From the NCBI GenBank assembly GCA_021464525.1, contig JADRCO010000208.1, forward strand, positions 1-43,429: a stretch of DNA of 43,429 nt, written 5' to 3'. This stretch comes from Rhizophagus sp. LPA8_4_AMF (taxonomy: Eukaryota > Glomeromycota > Glomeromycetes > Glomerales > Glomeraceae). The translations under genes and the position numbers were made by a program. Positions within the stretch are counted from its first letter, which is position 1, and the number at the start of each line of letters is the position of its first letter. Below are positions 1 through 11,378 of this stretch, piece by piece. The notes under the pieces were generated by a model that worked only from the letters and a program-made list of their open reading frames with translations, searched no databases and was not told the origin of the DNA.

Positions 1-160
1 CTTATTCTTATTTTTTTAGGAACGGTCTCTTCTTTTGGGATGGTGATCAGATATAGAGGTAAATGGGATGCAGGTATATGCAGGTCAGCGGGTATATTTA
101 TTATAATTAAGAAATGTTTTAACGTTTCTTTTCTTTTTGTAGGATGCTATTAAGCAAGCT

Positions 161-326
161 GACCCGAGTTAACTCGAGTCAAGTCAAGTATCAATTTAGA
201 CTCAGATTTGACTCGACTCGTAACTCAACTCATATTCAACTTGTCATCATGTGATTGGAAAATCACTGACTCAAAATTGGCCCAACTCGACTTGACTCGA
301 GATTTGACCTGAGTTGACTCGACTCG
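161..326. repeat. Inverted-repeat element rich in GACTCG/GAGTCAAG motifs
   Basis: The stretch is packed with variants of ACTCG and GAGTC. It contains a perfect 13-bp inverted repeat: CTCGAGTCAAGTC at 173-185 and its reverse complement at 289-301. The outer flanks (161-172 and 302-326) match imperfectly in the same inverted sense. It is far less AT-biased than the DNA around it. Arms around a spacer of about 100 bp suggest a MITE-like or foldback element, but no clear target-site duplication is visible. Confidence 0.5.
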
Positions 327-2268
327 TTCAGAACACTAATTGTACCATTTCATATATGATTTAATTTGCAGTTAACCTGCCAGAAAGTAACATATGTTTT
401 GTAAAGGCATCATACTTGTTAAGCAAAAACCATAGAATAAAAGAATTTTTTTTTGAATAATAGGTTTTCAGGATATTAGATCTGATAAAAAACTCATTAA
501 AAAGTATAAAATAAAGATTTTTAAATTAAGAAGTTTGTATTTTAAAATGGTGTTAATCAAAGAGGATGAATAAGAATCTATAAATCTTTGATTATTTGAA
601 AAAATCACAATTAATTCCTTATTCAAAATGTCTAAGAGGAGATAAAAATTTTCTTTTTGTAAATTGTACAATATGTTGCAATTAACATAATAGTGCAGAA
701 TAGAAGCTTGTATAAGACCCCTGAATACGATTATATCACACTATTTATTTTATATTACCTTCATCTGTATGGATTGAATTTTTAGTACTATTAAACATAA
801 GTGTAACTTTGTATGGATTCAAGGTTTTTGTATTAATTAACTTAGTAGATATCACATTAATTATCACGACGAACCTCCTTCATAGTATATTCAGGGGCCT
901 TGCTTGCATATAAGAGTAATTAATCAGAAAGGTAAATGATCGCTACTTGCATTTTTTTTTACTAATTAGTTCAATCAGCAAAATAGGTGTAGGATTAACT
1001 TTATGTATAGGTACTGAAAGCAGAATCTTGAGACACAGCTGATCAATAGCTGTAGTCAAAGTAGCAAGTTTGTGATAAATAATTACCAAGAAGGAATACA
1101 ATTTTGCGAGTTTCTGAGGACATGACATAATCTTTGAACTAAAAAAGACACTTGTTTTTTTATCAGAAGCTGTAAAAAGTAAGTTAAAAATAAATATAAG
1201 TTTAACTTTCTTAACATTAATGGTAAAAAAAGTTTGTTGAAAACAACAGTAATTGTTACTTGCAATTTTTTTGCTTACTTCAAGGTGAAAGTTTATGAAG
1301 CAGAAGAAGAGAACAAGGTATAACTAGAAGAGAAAGATATAACAAGTATAAAGAAAAAAAGAAAATAATAAAGCAACTTAAAAGTCAGTGAAAATATTCA
1401 AAACTGAAGTTTTATTTTAAAGATGTTTTACGTTTCTATGTTTTATATCTGTAATATTAATATTGATGAAGTTATTGCAATTTAAAGGTTTTACTATTTT
1501 ACAGCTATTTAAAATCATATGATATAATGTAATTTTGGCCAATTTCAACTTTAATTTTGATTTTAAGCCTCCAAAATTAAAATATTTTGACTTTTGGCTT
1601 TTAATTTTAACTTTAAATATAAAATTTACTATTGTTTAATTCCTTTTAATAAAATAAATTTAATGGGTTATAAATCATCAATTTTAAATTATTAGATCTT
1701 TATTTTTAAATTTTTACTTAAATTTTATTTAGAATGTAAATTTATGAAATTTTACATTAGTTTGAAATATTACACTAATTTATGCCAAAAATAATTTTCT
1801 GATGCAGTAAATTTTAGTCAAATCAAATTAATTTGTATAAATCAATCAATTCTTTAAAAAATAAATTATTATATAATTAATTGCTTTAAATTAACCATAA
1901 TTTACTATTTCTTAAGTATATTTAATAGACAATTTCTATTTGTATACAGGGTGTTTAAACACGGATTTCTAAAAAGTAAATTTTCTTGTAGATCATTTAA
2001 TGTTGGGCAGAATTAAGTTTAATGAAAAAATAAAAGAAAACAGAATTTTGTTAAATAAATCAAAATTGACATTCAAAACGTACTTTGATACTTTAAGTAA
2101 ACTTGCAGAACAGACAAAAATACACATACTATACATTTCTTTTAAAATTACATTTATTAAAAAATTTTATATATAATTTATTTTATGAAGTCACATGATA
2201 TGTGTATGAACATCCAGTGTAAATTAAGAAATTTCTATTTAATATATCTTATATATATATACATACAA

Positions 2269-2346
2269 TCCAAATTCCAAATTGCCAATTTCAAATCCCA
2301 AATTCCAAATTAATTTTATTATACCTAAATTCCAAATTCCAAATTA
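2269..2346. repeat. Degenerate CCAAATT short tandem repeat
   Basis: The motif TCCAAAT or CCAAATT recurs about seven times with small variations (for example TTCCAAATTCCAAATT), interrupted by a T-rich stretch. It is a low-complexity minisatellite-like tract with no coding potential. Confidence 0.55.
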
Positions 2347-3117
2347 TAAAATTATATTGAATTTTGGCAACATGTATTATATATTATTATAGCAAATTTA
2401 ATTAAAAAAAGTTGTTAGCAATTATGCAATTATTTAAAAATTATTATGTTACCAATTTATTTGAACATTTACTTAAAAAATTTAACATTTATACAATAAA
2501 AAGGGTAATTCAAATTATTTTATTTTAATATAGTAAATATTTTATTTTATAATAAAATTATCTATAAAGTATTTTTTTTAAATTATTAAAAAATACTTCA
2601 AATTAAAATAAAACATCATAATAAAAGTGTAAAATTAATGTCTAATGAAAAAAAATAAAGTAATAAGAAATTTTTTGTTGAAATTTACAAAAAACTGATT
2701 AATTCATTGTAATTTTTAATTTTACAGATTACAAAAGGTTCTTTTCTTTTATAATTCTTTAGTTTATTGCTAAATAATGAAACTATCAAAGCTACTTGTG
2801 TATAGAATGACAAGAAACAATAAATCATATGTTGCGGCCCCAATTTTCTATTAAAAAGATTTAATTGCATACATATTTATTAAATTTCGTACTCTAGACG
2901 TCAAATGTACATATAATTGTAATATTCGGATTCACTTAAATTGTTAAGTAATTTTCACGATAATAATAATGAATAAAACAAATAAAGAGAATTTTTCTTA
3001 TATGATTGAATACTAGATAAATTTCCTATTACGTAACGACTTTTTTACGTACTAAATTGATGTTTACATGAGAGTTTTAATTGATATTTTTTCATTGGAC
3101 AGATCTACAATATAAAT

Positions 3118-4702
3118 ATGTGTCCAAAAAAAATACTTTTATTAAGTACGATGGTTTCTTCAAAAACACAGTATAAAAGTAAGAGACAACAAAAATTAGA
3201 ACAAAGACAATCACAGTCGAAATCTTTTACACATTCAACACAAACTCCATTTAGAGACGCCGAAAGAAATTTTAAATCACGCTTACCACCACCGAATTTC
3301 GATAATGTTATAGATTTTTATAATTTAGATCTATCTAGTGATGAAATTAAAAGTAAAATTGTGAAAATTGAATTAAAAGTTGAATTAGGTAAAGATGATG
3401 ATGAAGAAAAAGAAAATATATTTGGCGATTTTAATGAACTAAAAGAAGAGAAAGAAATTATTAAAGGAGAAAGAAGGACTGCTTATGTTGTTAAGGATTT
3501 ACCAGGTAAGTGGATTTTATTTTCTTACAAAAAAAAAAAAAATAAAGGATAAACAATGTAATTTTTTTTATTTTTATTTTTATTTTTTATTTATTAGGAT
3601 TTATATTTATTCCTAATCCTTTTACACCTAAAGCACAAAAAAACATAATAAAAAGATGTTTAAAAGATTTTGCGAAATATCCAAATAAAAGTAATCTTGA
3701 TACTCATTATGTGTTACCAAAAGAAGGTTTATGGAATTTGCATGAAAAAATATTTGATGATGAATTAAACGAAAATGATTCACGATGCGTTATTCCATTA
3801 AAAGCATCTGTAACTGGACGAAATTCATTATATGAAAAAGCAATTGATGCCAAACAAGAAATAACTCAGAAGGAATGTCCTCAAAAATCATTAGTTGAAA
3901 AAGAGTATCAGGAGAAAGAAGAAAGAGAAGAAAAAGTTGAACCATTACCATCATCATGTGTGCCAATATTATCGCCTTCAGAATTAATAAAAAAATTAAG
4001 ATGGATTACATTAGGTTATCAATATCATTGGGCAACAAAAACTTATCATTTAGATAAGCGACTCCCATTTCCTAAAGACATTGAATTATTGACAACCTCT
4101 GTTGTAAAATCAATTAATGGAATTAAATTCTGTACTAATGAAACAAACGAAAATAATGATAAACAATATTTTGTTAATGATTATGATCATAAAAAATGGA
4201 AACCTGAAGCTGGCGTTGTAAATTATTATCAACTTAAAGATAATATAATGGCTCATGTTGATGAAAGCGAAATTAATATGGAAGCTCCTCTGATTTCTTT
4301 TAGGTATGTAAAAGAAATATATGTTTATTTGCATTTAATATTATTATGATATTTATTTTAAAATAAATTAGTTTCGGGCATACCTGTATTTTCTTAATTG
4401 GGGGACCAACTAGGGATATTGCACCGATCGCATTGTATTTGCGCAGTGGTGATATATCAATTATGTGTGGTCCTTGCAGAACTAATTTTCATGGTTTGTA
4501 AATTTAATCGTTTCCTTTTTTTTTCGAAAAAAAAAGGCAACAAATTTATTTAAAATTTAAAATTTAAGGTGTTCCACGAATTCTTGAAGGAACTCTTCCA
4601 AGTTATCTTGAGCCCAATTATGATGATGATCCCGAATGGAAAATTTACGGAGATTTTATGTCTTCTTCTCGCATTAATGTTAATGTTAGACAAGTCTTTT
4701 AA
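3118..4702 (+). CDS. ALKBH1: ALKBH1-type 2-oxoglutarate/Fe(II) nucleic acid demethylase
   Basis: AlkB-family dioxygenase, closest to ALKBH1, which oxidatively removes methyl groups from DNA or tRNA bases. Exons 3118-3505, 3598-4303, 4372-4493 and 4569-4702 join in frame to about 449 aa. The N-terminal part is charged and low in complexity; the ALKBH1 signature GFIFIPNPF begins at exon 2. The iron ligands are visible as HVD (His349, Asp351) and the distal His405 in NFHGVPRI. The 2-oxoglutarate arginines are in the C-terminal SSRINVNVRQVF (Arg440, Arg446). The strand SFSFGHTCIFLIGG and the segment SGDISIMCG match the family core. Translation may instead begin at the in-frame ATG at 3151. Which substrate it uses (tRNA m1A, mitochondrial RNA or DNA) cannot be told from sequence. 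No mitochondrial presequence is obvious. Confidence 0.93.
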
Positions 4703-5132
4703 AATCAATAAATATTTAATATAATAATTATAAATTAATCATTTAAAATCTGAAAATCTGAATTAATTCGTTCAACGAATTGAAAACATCAGAAGATTTA
4801 CGAGATTTACAAGATTTACGTCATAAACTGAACTTGATTGAGTATTACAAAATTTTTAAAAATTTGTTGCTGATTAACATCATCTGTTATTAAGTTAAGA
4901 GGGTTCGCTCATATTATTAATTATTAATACAAAATCGGTTGTGTTCATATCTTTGTAGGACAAGATTTTGATATTTATTTTTTTTTTGTATGGATTTACT
5001 ATCTGAAGGTTTTGTCTCTTACCTTTTACTTTTTACGCCCTTTTTATAAAACATTTTACTATTCCTTTCATTTTTTTATTTAGCGACAAATTTAATGATA
5101 TACAGTTTGTATAGGTTGATATTAGATAAAAA
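4703..5132. other. Intergenic, ALKBH1 3' end to ERG6 promoter
   Basis: AT-rich spacer between two same-strand genes. It must hold the ALKBH1 polyadenylation region and the ERG6 promoter. T-rich tracts lie upstream of the ERG6 start. No gene or recognisable operator is seen. Confidence 0.5.
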
Positions 5133-6658
5133 ATGTCACCAGTTGCTGAAACAAACAAATTGGAAGAGCACGTGTCAGAAATTGACAATATTAAACGGCA
5201 TCATGGAGAAATTATCTATGGGACTAATGGTTTTATTAGTAAAATTCATAGGAAAGATAAACAATTGAACCGACGTACCGTTAATACTTATACTGGTATG
5301 TGGAAAGAGGATAAAAAAGATTTTTCTAATAGGGAAGAAACAGCCAAAGTAAGACGCGAAAATGCCCAAAAAATGACAAACGCGTTCTATGACATTGTCA
5401 CAGATTTTTATGAATATGGCAAGTATTTATGTTGTCAGTATAAGGAAATTTGCAAGAATTGAAAGATTAACTTTTTTTTAAAAAAAATAATTATATAAAT
5501 GATAATAAATGTATAGGATGGGGCGAATCTTTTCATTTTGCTCGTATCTATAAAGGTGATACTTTTGAGCAAGCTATTAAGCGTCACGAACAATATTTAT
5601 CTTTAAAGTTAGGAATGAATGATAAACATAAGACTTTAGTAAGATTAAAAAAAAATTTTTTTAATCAGATTCAAATTTTTTATTATCAACACTAATTTGA
5701 TGGGTTTGCACGTGCTCAGGATGTTGGTTGTGGCGTTGGTGGTCCACTCCGTGAAATTGTCAAGTTATCTGGTGCTCATATAACTGGGATTAATAATAAT
5801 TCATATCAGATTGAAAGATGTAAAGCGTATTCGAGGAACCTTGGAATAGAAAGCAGAACCGATTTTGTTAAAGTAAATCATAAATCTGAATATATTATTA
5901 TTTTGACTTAAACTAAATGTCAAATATTTTATTTAGGGGGATTTCACGAACATGCCACGTGAGCTGGATGGTAAATTCGACTCAGCTTACGCGGTTGAAG
6001 CTACTGTACATTCTCCTAAACTTGAAATGGCTTATGGACAAGTATTTCGTGCTTTAAAACCTGGAGGTCTCTTTGCAATTTATGAATGGGTTACAACACC
6101 AAAATATGATGAAAATAATCCTGAACATAGGCGAATCATTCATGGAATCGAGGTTTGCATTCAATTAAAGTTTTCTTTTAAACATAATTGAAATGAAATA
6201 TTTAAATGTTTTTTTGATCTTAAATTAGGAGGGTAACTCGATTCCATCGTTGTGCTCTTATGAACAAGCTCTTGAAGCCGCGAAAAGCGTTGGCTTCGAA
6301 GTGCTTGAGTACGAAGATATGGCTATGTTAGAAGATTGTCATGATCCATGGTATTTGACTTTAAAAGGAAGTTTCTCTTTCAGTGGATTTAGGATGACTC
6401 GTATAGGAAGATGGTACGTTTAAATTTGTTCTAGGTTCTTAAGTGTATTTTATAGTATGATTTTCTAATTTAAGTTATTTTAGGACAACTCATAAGTTAG
6501 TTTATTTTCTCGAATGTCTTCGCATCGTCGCTCCTGGTTCAACTGATGTTGCATCCTTTCTCAATAATACTGCTGATGCTTTAGTTAAAGGAGGAGAATT
6601 GGAGGTTTTTACTCCAATGTTCTTTATTTTACTTAAAAAACCTTCAACAGCTCAGTGA
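5133..6658 (+). CDS. ERG6: Sterol 24-C-methyltransferase
   Basis: Transfers a methyl group from S-adenosylmethionine to C-24 of the sterol side chain in the endoplasmic reticulum or lipid droplets. Exons 5133-5418, 5517-5638, 5720-5872, 5937-6152, 6229-6413 and 6484-6658 give 378 aa, the usual length for the family. Diagnostic segments are the sterol-binding motif [12 protein letters not shown] at the exon 1/2 junction, the SAM motif DVGCGVGGP opening exon 3, [20 protein letters not shown] and EWVTT. The C-terminal part, from HKLVYFLE to PMFFILLKK, matches the Erg6 tail. Intron 1 begins with GC rather than GT (listed separately). Glomeromycotan fungi are known for 24-alkylated sterols other than ergosterol, so the product may be a 24-methyl or 24-ethyl sterol; sequence alone does not decide. 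Confidence 0.97.
5419..5516 (+). other. GC-AG intron 1 of ERG6
   Basis: The exon ends TATG and the intron begins GCAAGT, the preferred non-canonical GC donor context, and ends TATAG. Splicing here rebuilds the invariant [10 protein letters not shown] sterol-binding motif. No GT donor nearby does so in frame. Confidence 0.88.
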
Positions 6659-6947
6659 CCTTATATATAAAATAAGGATATTTATTATTGTTACACATAG
6701 GATTTAGGTTTAAACATAATTTTTATCATTGTACTATATCCTTTCTTAATCTTTCTTTTTTCGTTGTAAACAAAAAAAATCATATTACAATATCTTAATT
6801 TTTGAAACGAAAATATATTATTGTATTTGTAATCTTTTGGGATTTTACGCCACAAAATAATTAATTCATCACGTGAAACTGTAGTTTTTAAGATTATCTG
6901 TTATCAGTAAAAAAAAAATTCTTCATTACGAGACTTAAAATATAAAT

Positions 6948-8369
6948 ATGACCACTAATTCTGTTTCTAAAAGTTTGCTCGATACTGGTACAAATGAAGT
7001 AATTAACCCTGACACGTATTTTCAAAACAATTTTCCACCAAGTACATTACCTGAAAATGAAAATAAAGTAAAAGAATTTGTAAATAAGCATGATAAAGCT
7101 GGTAGAAGAATTGTTTTGGTTACGGTAATGAATAAAAGTTTCCTATTTAATTTTATTGAAAATAGTGTTTTATTTTATTTTATTTTATTTTTAAAATAAG
7201 AGTGGGGGTACTACTGTACCACTTGAAAATAATACCGTAAGATTTTTAGATAACTTTAGTGCTGGAACTAGAGGAGCTACCTCAGCTGAATATCCTTTTA
7301 TTAATTTCTATAATCTTTTTAGTTTTAAGTTTTTTGCTTTATCTTTAACATAAAAATTTTAAATAATACATATTTTCTCGAGATAGGTTATGCAGTGATA
7401 TTTATGCATAGACAATTTAGCTTACAACCGTATAATAGACATTATACAGCAAATTGTTTTCTTGATTTTATTGAATTAAGAAATGATGACGGAATTGAAG
7501 GTAATTGAATGATTTTTTTTTTCCTTTAAAGAGGAGAGAGAAAAACTAATTATTTTATATTAGTAGTTAATTCACAATATGTTCCAAAAATGAAACCTAT
7601 ATTGGAAAAATATCAAAAAGTAAATAATGAAGAATTAAGAATTTTCTCTTTAATATAATTATATTAGTTGTTGATATTATTTTATTTTTAGGCAAAGCAA
7701 GATGGGGCACTATTGTTAATTAACTTCGTTACTGTAGCAGATTATCTTTTTCTTCTTCGTAGTGTTACGCAAATCATGAGAAATTTAAAAGAAAATGCAA
7801 TGTATTACCTTGCTGCTGCTGTCAGTGATTTTTTTATTCCATCTCAAAAGATGGTAAGCAGATAATATTATATCCTTTTAATAATTCAAATTATTTATAT
7901 CGTTAAGACTAGAATCTTGAATATTAAATAGGTTCAACATAAAATTCAATCCGCAGAAGGTGGTTTAACTCTTACAATGGATCAAGTACCAAAATTTTTA
8001 AAACCAATGGTCACAAACTGGGTACCAGAAGGATTTATTGTTTCATTTAAGGTTGGGAATATTTTTTTTTTTTTTTATTAAAAATTATTTGATTTATCCA
8101 TTTTTATTATATAGTTAGAAACAGACCCTTCTTTATTAGTTGTTAAATCAAGACAAGCATTGACAAGATATGGGCATCAAATCGTTATTGGTAATATTCT
8201 AACGACAAGAAAACTGGAAGTAACATTTATAACAAAAGATTCTGATCTTAAAATACAATTATCTGAAGAAGAAGTAAATAACGACGTTGAAATTGAATCA
8301 AAGATAATTCCAGAATTAGTTAAAAGACATGATGAATGGATTAATAATACTAAAAAAGAAAAAGCTTAA
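6948..8369 (+). CDS. PPCS: Phosphopantothenate-cysteine ligase (coenzyme A synthesis)
   Basis: Joins 4'-phosphopantothenate and cysteine, the second step of coenzyme A synthesis (PPCS in animals, CAB2 in yeast). Exons 6948-7124, 7201-7289, 7370-7500, 7564-7619, 7692-7853, 7932-8051 and 8115-8369 give 329 aa, close to the eukaryotic enzymes. Family motifs in order are [66 protein letters not shown] and [11 protein letters not shown]. Intron 2 is a U12-type AT-AC intron (separate entry); the exons around it encode [14 protein letters not shown] across the junction, as expected from homologues. The other introns are GT-AG. The gene ends 95 bp from the stop of the convergent gene at 8465. Confidence 0.96.
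7290..7369 (+). other. U12-type (minor spliceosome) AT-AC intron in PPCS
   Basis: The 80-nt intron begins ATATCCTTTT, the full U12-type 5' splice site consensus, and ends in AC (7368-7369). A branch-point-like ATCTTTAAC lies at 7341-7349, matching TTCCTTAAC at 7 of 9 positions, with 20 nt between its last base and the intron end. Removal joins GA to ATAT, giving GAA TAT TTT and the conserved run [14 protein letters not shown]. The downstream AG at 7384-7385 breaks the frame and loses conserved residues. No GT donor in exon 2 preserves the [13 protein letters not shown] motif. Confidence 0.9.
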
Positions 8370-8464
8370 AAGCAGATTTATTCTTTTAAAGTAAATTATT
8401 GAAAATATTTATTTAACAATTAGTCTTGAAATATTTATACCAGAAACATTTATTATTTACAATA

Positions 8465-9655
8465 TTATGCATAAAGATCACGTTGTCTCATATTAGGACT
8501 AGACGTGTTGCTTCTAAGCCAATTAGATTGATTAAATGAATGTTGAAGCCAATTCGCAGATTCATTAGGAGATTTTAATATATTCCATTCGGATTGCGTT
8601 AAAGAATGTTCAACGCTACCGATAGAATTATTTCCCCAGTATTCTAATGATGCTTCTGTAAGCTGTTCTTCTAAATTTGTAATTGTATTGTTTTCATTAT
8701 TCAAACACGCGGGATTGTAAAAGCTATTTCCATATGCACGTGTTGGTTCATCCATCTCACCGCAAGATATGTTCCTTAAGGGAGTATATTTACGTATCAA
8801 ATATCTAAATTCATTCTTGATTATTTCCGTAAATTAAAAATTAAATTTAATAATGATTTTCTGAGTATAAATAAATAAAAATAATTGTAAACGTTCAAAA
8901 TACCTCATGAATCGAATCATCTGTAGTCGGCACGTAATTAATGCGCGGAATATCATTGTTCACGTTTTCATACATTCTGCAACGATTATTGTCAAACGAT
9001 GCATGTTTTTCATATACTTGCAAAAAGTCACAAACGCATCCAGTATCTTCATCGCAAGGCAAAAGGAAATCACGCGATTTTGAGTCTCTGCTGTGATACG
9101 GATTCAATTCGTTGACACGCATTTTATAGACTTTATCCCTTATTTTTCTATTCTCCATTTTCAAAATCTCATTAATTTTATTTAGTAATTCTTTTTCTTC
9201 ATCATATGCTTCATCACGTGTTTCCAAGGTCTCGTTAACGTTTTTAAGTTCTGAAAAACAGTCATTATCTTCAGTATTATTCTCGATTTCTAAAAGCGGA
9301 CTATTCTGTTTAGGTTGCCAACGAGAAGGTTCTTCATTATGAGAAGTTGATTTCGCGAGATTGGCATAGAAATATGTAGATTTATCACATTGATTAGCTG
9401 CTTCCTCACATTTGCATGTAAACGGTTGATGGTTCTTTATATCATCATTGTACTCCTCTTCTGCTTTATTGTTATTTTCTTGTTTTAGGTCTATTTCATG
9501 TAAAGAAGATGGCTAAAAGTCAAATACAATATATATTAAACCTTATAAAAAAGTGGCTATTAATGACTTTTTATTACAATAAAAAATACCTTTATCTGTT
9601 CATTTATTATTGAGACATGATTTTGAAAGATATCAAGATATTTGATATGTTGCAT
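8465..9655 (-). CDS. Hypothetical protein, unrecognised
   Basis: Three exons read on the minus strand (9590-9655, 8904-9512, 8465-8815) join in phase 0 to give about 341 aa starting MQHIKYLDIF. I do not recognise a domain. The middle exon is acidic and contains a likely coiled-coil stretch (EEKELLNKINEILKMENRK) and a cysteine cluster (CDEDTGCVCDF). The C-terminal exon is rich in Asn, Ser and Trp (YWGNNS, SEWNILKS, ANWLQ, SNWLRS), giving a spaced tryptophan pattern. The long open frame, consistent splice phases and normal donors and acceptors (GTATTT..TTTTAG, GTATTT..ATCAAG) support a real gene. It could be lineage-specific or a fast-evolving scaffold or transcription protein. No function is assigned. 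Confidence 0.65.
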
Positions 9656-10129
9656 ATTTATAATAAAATATTAAATTAGACAAAAAAAAGCAAAAGAAAA
9701 AGAAAAAGTCATTTTCTGAGAGGAAACATATGTAAAAAGACGAAAATGTGGCTATGAAATAAAAGTGGCAGTGTAATAAAAAATTATTGATAATCTCTCA
9801 TGTTCCGCGTCAATAAAGTAAACGATCTAGTCTAAATATGGAAATTTAGATTTTAACTTCCATATTTCGATACAATGCGTAAAGACTAATGGCTGAAAAA
9901 TCAAGAATTAATAAAAAGTCATTTATATAACGGAAACACGTCGATTGTTATCAGCATGGTTAATAGGGGATAATTAGTTAAGCAGATTAAGATTTGATGT
10001 TCATATCCTGCTCATATGATTTTTCAGTTACGCGCAGTGTTTTTTGTGAAATTTATGTCGTGTAACAATCGATTAATTTATCATTCAGCTTCTATCTGAA
10101 AAACAAAAAAAAACTTCACTTTAAATAAA
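9656..10129. other. Divergent intergenic region upstream of COX7
   Basis: Spacer between the start codons of the unrecognised minus-strand gene and COX7, so it should carry both promoters. It is AT-rich with slightly more GC near 9950-10080. No tRNA or open frame is seen. Confidence 0.45.
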
Positions 10130-10466
10130 ATGGCAGGATTAGTAGATAAGCCAAATAGAGTTGTTGAATATCAAAAGTACTTTCAGGTAGTAACGAAAAT
10201 ATCTCTATTTTTATATTTGGTTCCGTTGAATAATAATTTATCTTTTATTAAAGACGAATTCTAGTACACCTCTTTGGATTCTTGGTGGTCCTTCTAGAAA
10301 AGGTTTCGTGGCTTTATTCTTTGGAGGTCTTGCTGTTGGCACGACTGGAGCAGCGTATGCTTTAACCAAAATGATAAAGGTGTGTGTAATTTATACTGTA
10401 TTATATTCTTTATTTTTTTTCTGTTAAATCAAATTAACTTTTTTTTATTTATAGGGAAAGAAATAA
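10130..10466 (+). CDS. COX7: Cytochrome c oxidase subunit 7a-type protein
   Basis: Small nuclear-encoded subunit of respiratory complex IV in the inner mitochondrial membrane. Three exons (10130-10186, 10254-10379, 10455-10466) give 64 aa; the last exon encodes only GKK and the stop. The N-terminal part VVEYQKYFQ matches the K-x-FQ element of COX7A/Cox7. It is followed by TPLWILGGPSRK and one membrane segment of about 20 residues (VALFFGGLAVGTTGAAYAL). The basic C-terminus is typical. No cleaved presequence is seen, as in yeast Cox7. Assignment rests on pattern and length; small subunits diverge quickly, so another complex IV subunit is possible but less likely. Confidence 0.82.
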
Positions 10467-11378
10467 CAATTTTAATATATTCATTTTTTTCCTATAAAAG
10501 AAGAATAGTTGTATAAAGAAAACTATGTTTATTTGATTTCGTTATTATTTATGTTGGTTTAATCTCAATTAATAAAATTAATAAAGTATTATCATTTGTT
10601 TCAAGGTTGTGAAATTATGTTGCACGTCTTTTATCTTGTAATTAAGGTAATTTAGTTAGGTCAGGTAAAAAAAATATATGTATAAAAGGAGGTTAAGGAC
10701 TTGTAACTAATAAATATTTGAAATAAATAACAACTGAACAAACTTTTCATTGGGGAATATAAAAGAAAAAGGAATAAATTCCCTCGGGGTTCATATTAAA
10801 ATTTACATTTTTTTCAATTCAACTAATATCTTTAAATATAGTAGTAATAATATTTTAGGATGAGTTACAAACACTATAATCGTCCTTATTATCACCATCA
10901 TCCAAATCATTTTAAATGATTTGTTCAAAGCTACGCAACGTTTTAAACATGAAGAGAGATTATATTCATTATAACATGTAAAAAAACAACAGTCGGATTT
11001 AATAAAAAATATAAAAATAATATTTGCCATTTACTTAATAAGATCGAATCATGGAGCCAAGTCCATTATTCACAAAGTGTATCTGTTATCAAATATATTG
11101 TAAAATATCATGCGTTTTGTTAGTTCCATTAAACTCCCAAAAAATGAATGTAAAAGGAAAAATCAAGTGTTGATTTAATAATTCAAAAAAAAAAGTTTGT
11201 AAGTCTATGAGGAAAAAAAAAAAACTCTCTGATTTTTCGTTAGTAACTAGCGAAAAATAATGTCCATAAAATTGCTTCACGACAATAAACGAAATGCAAT
11301 GACCGTTATTCCGAAAGCATATAAGACCATATTTCAAATATAATCCGCATTTCAAATAGTCCTTCGAAAATAATGTTT
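10467..11378. other. Convergent intergenic region
   Basis: About 0.9 kb between the stops of COX7 and the A20/AN1 gene. AATAAA-like signals follow COX7 near 10570-10590. Short minus-strand frames at 10803-11030 and 11089-11355 are hydrophobic, low in complexity and unlike any family I know, so I do not call them genes. Confidence 0.5.

Larger units (their letters stand above)
1..3117. other. Repeat-rich non-coding left flank
   Basis: No convincing gene. The DNA is extremely AT-rich with homopolymers and degenerate repeats. Short open frames near 470-670, 943-1265 and 2685-2870 show no recognisable domain and no coherent exon chain. At the extreme left (about 19-142) there are splice-like signals around very short open stretches that could be the 3' end of a gene lying outside the window, but I cannot build a model. 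Two repeat features inside it are listed separately. Confidence 0.6.

Noticed and set aside
943-1265. Two overlapping minus-strand frames with splice-like sites
   Set aside because: No joined exon set gives a recognisable or long protein; it may be a decayed gene but cannot be supported.
7290-7385. Conventional AG acceptor at 7384-7385 for the unusual PPCS intron
   Set aside because: It shifts the frame and loses YFLEI, which homologues keep. The AC end at 7369 fits the frame, the conserved residues and the U12 donor.
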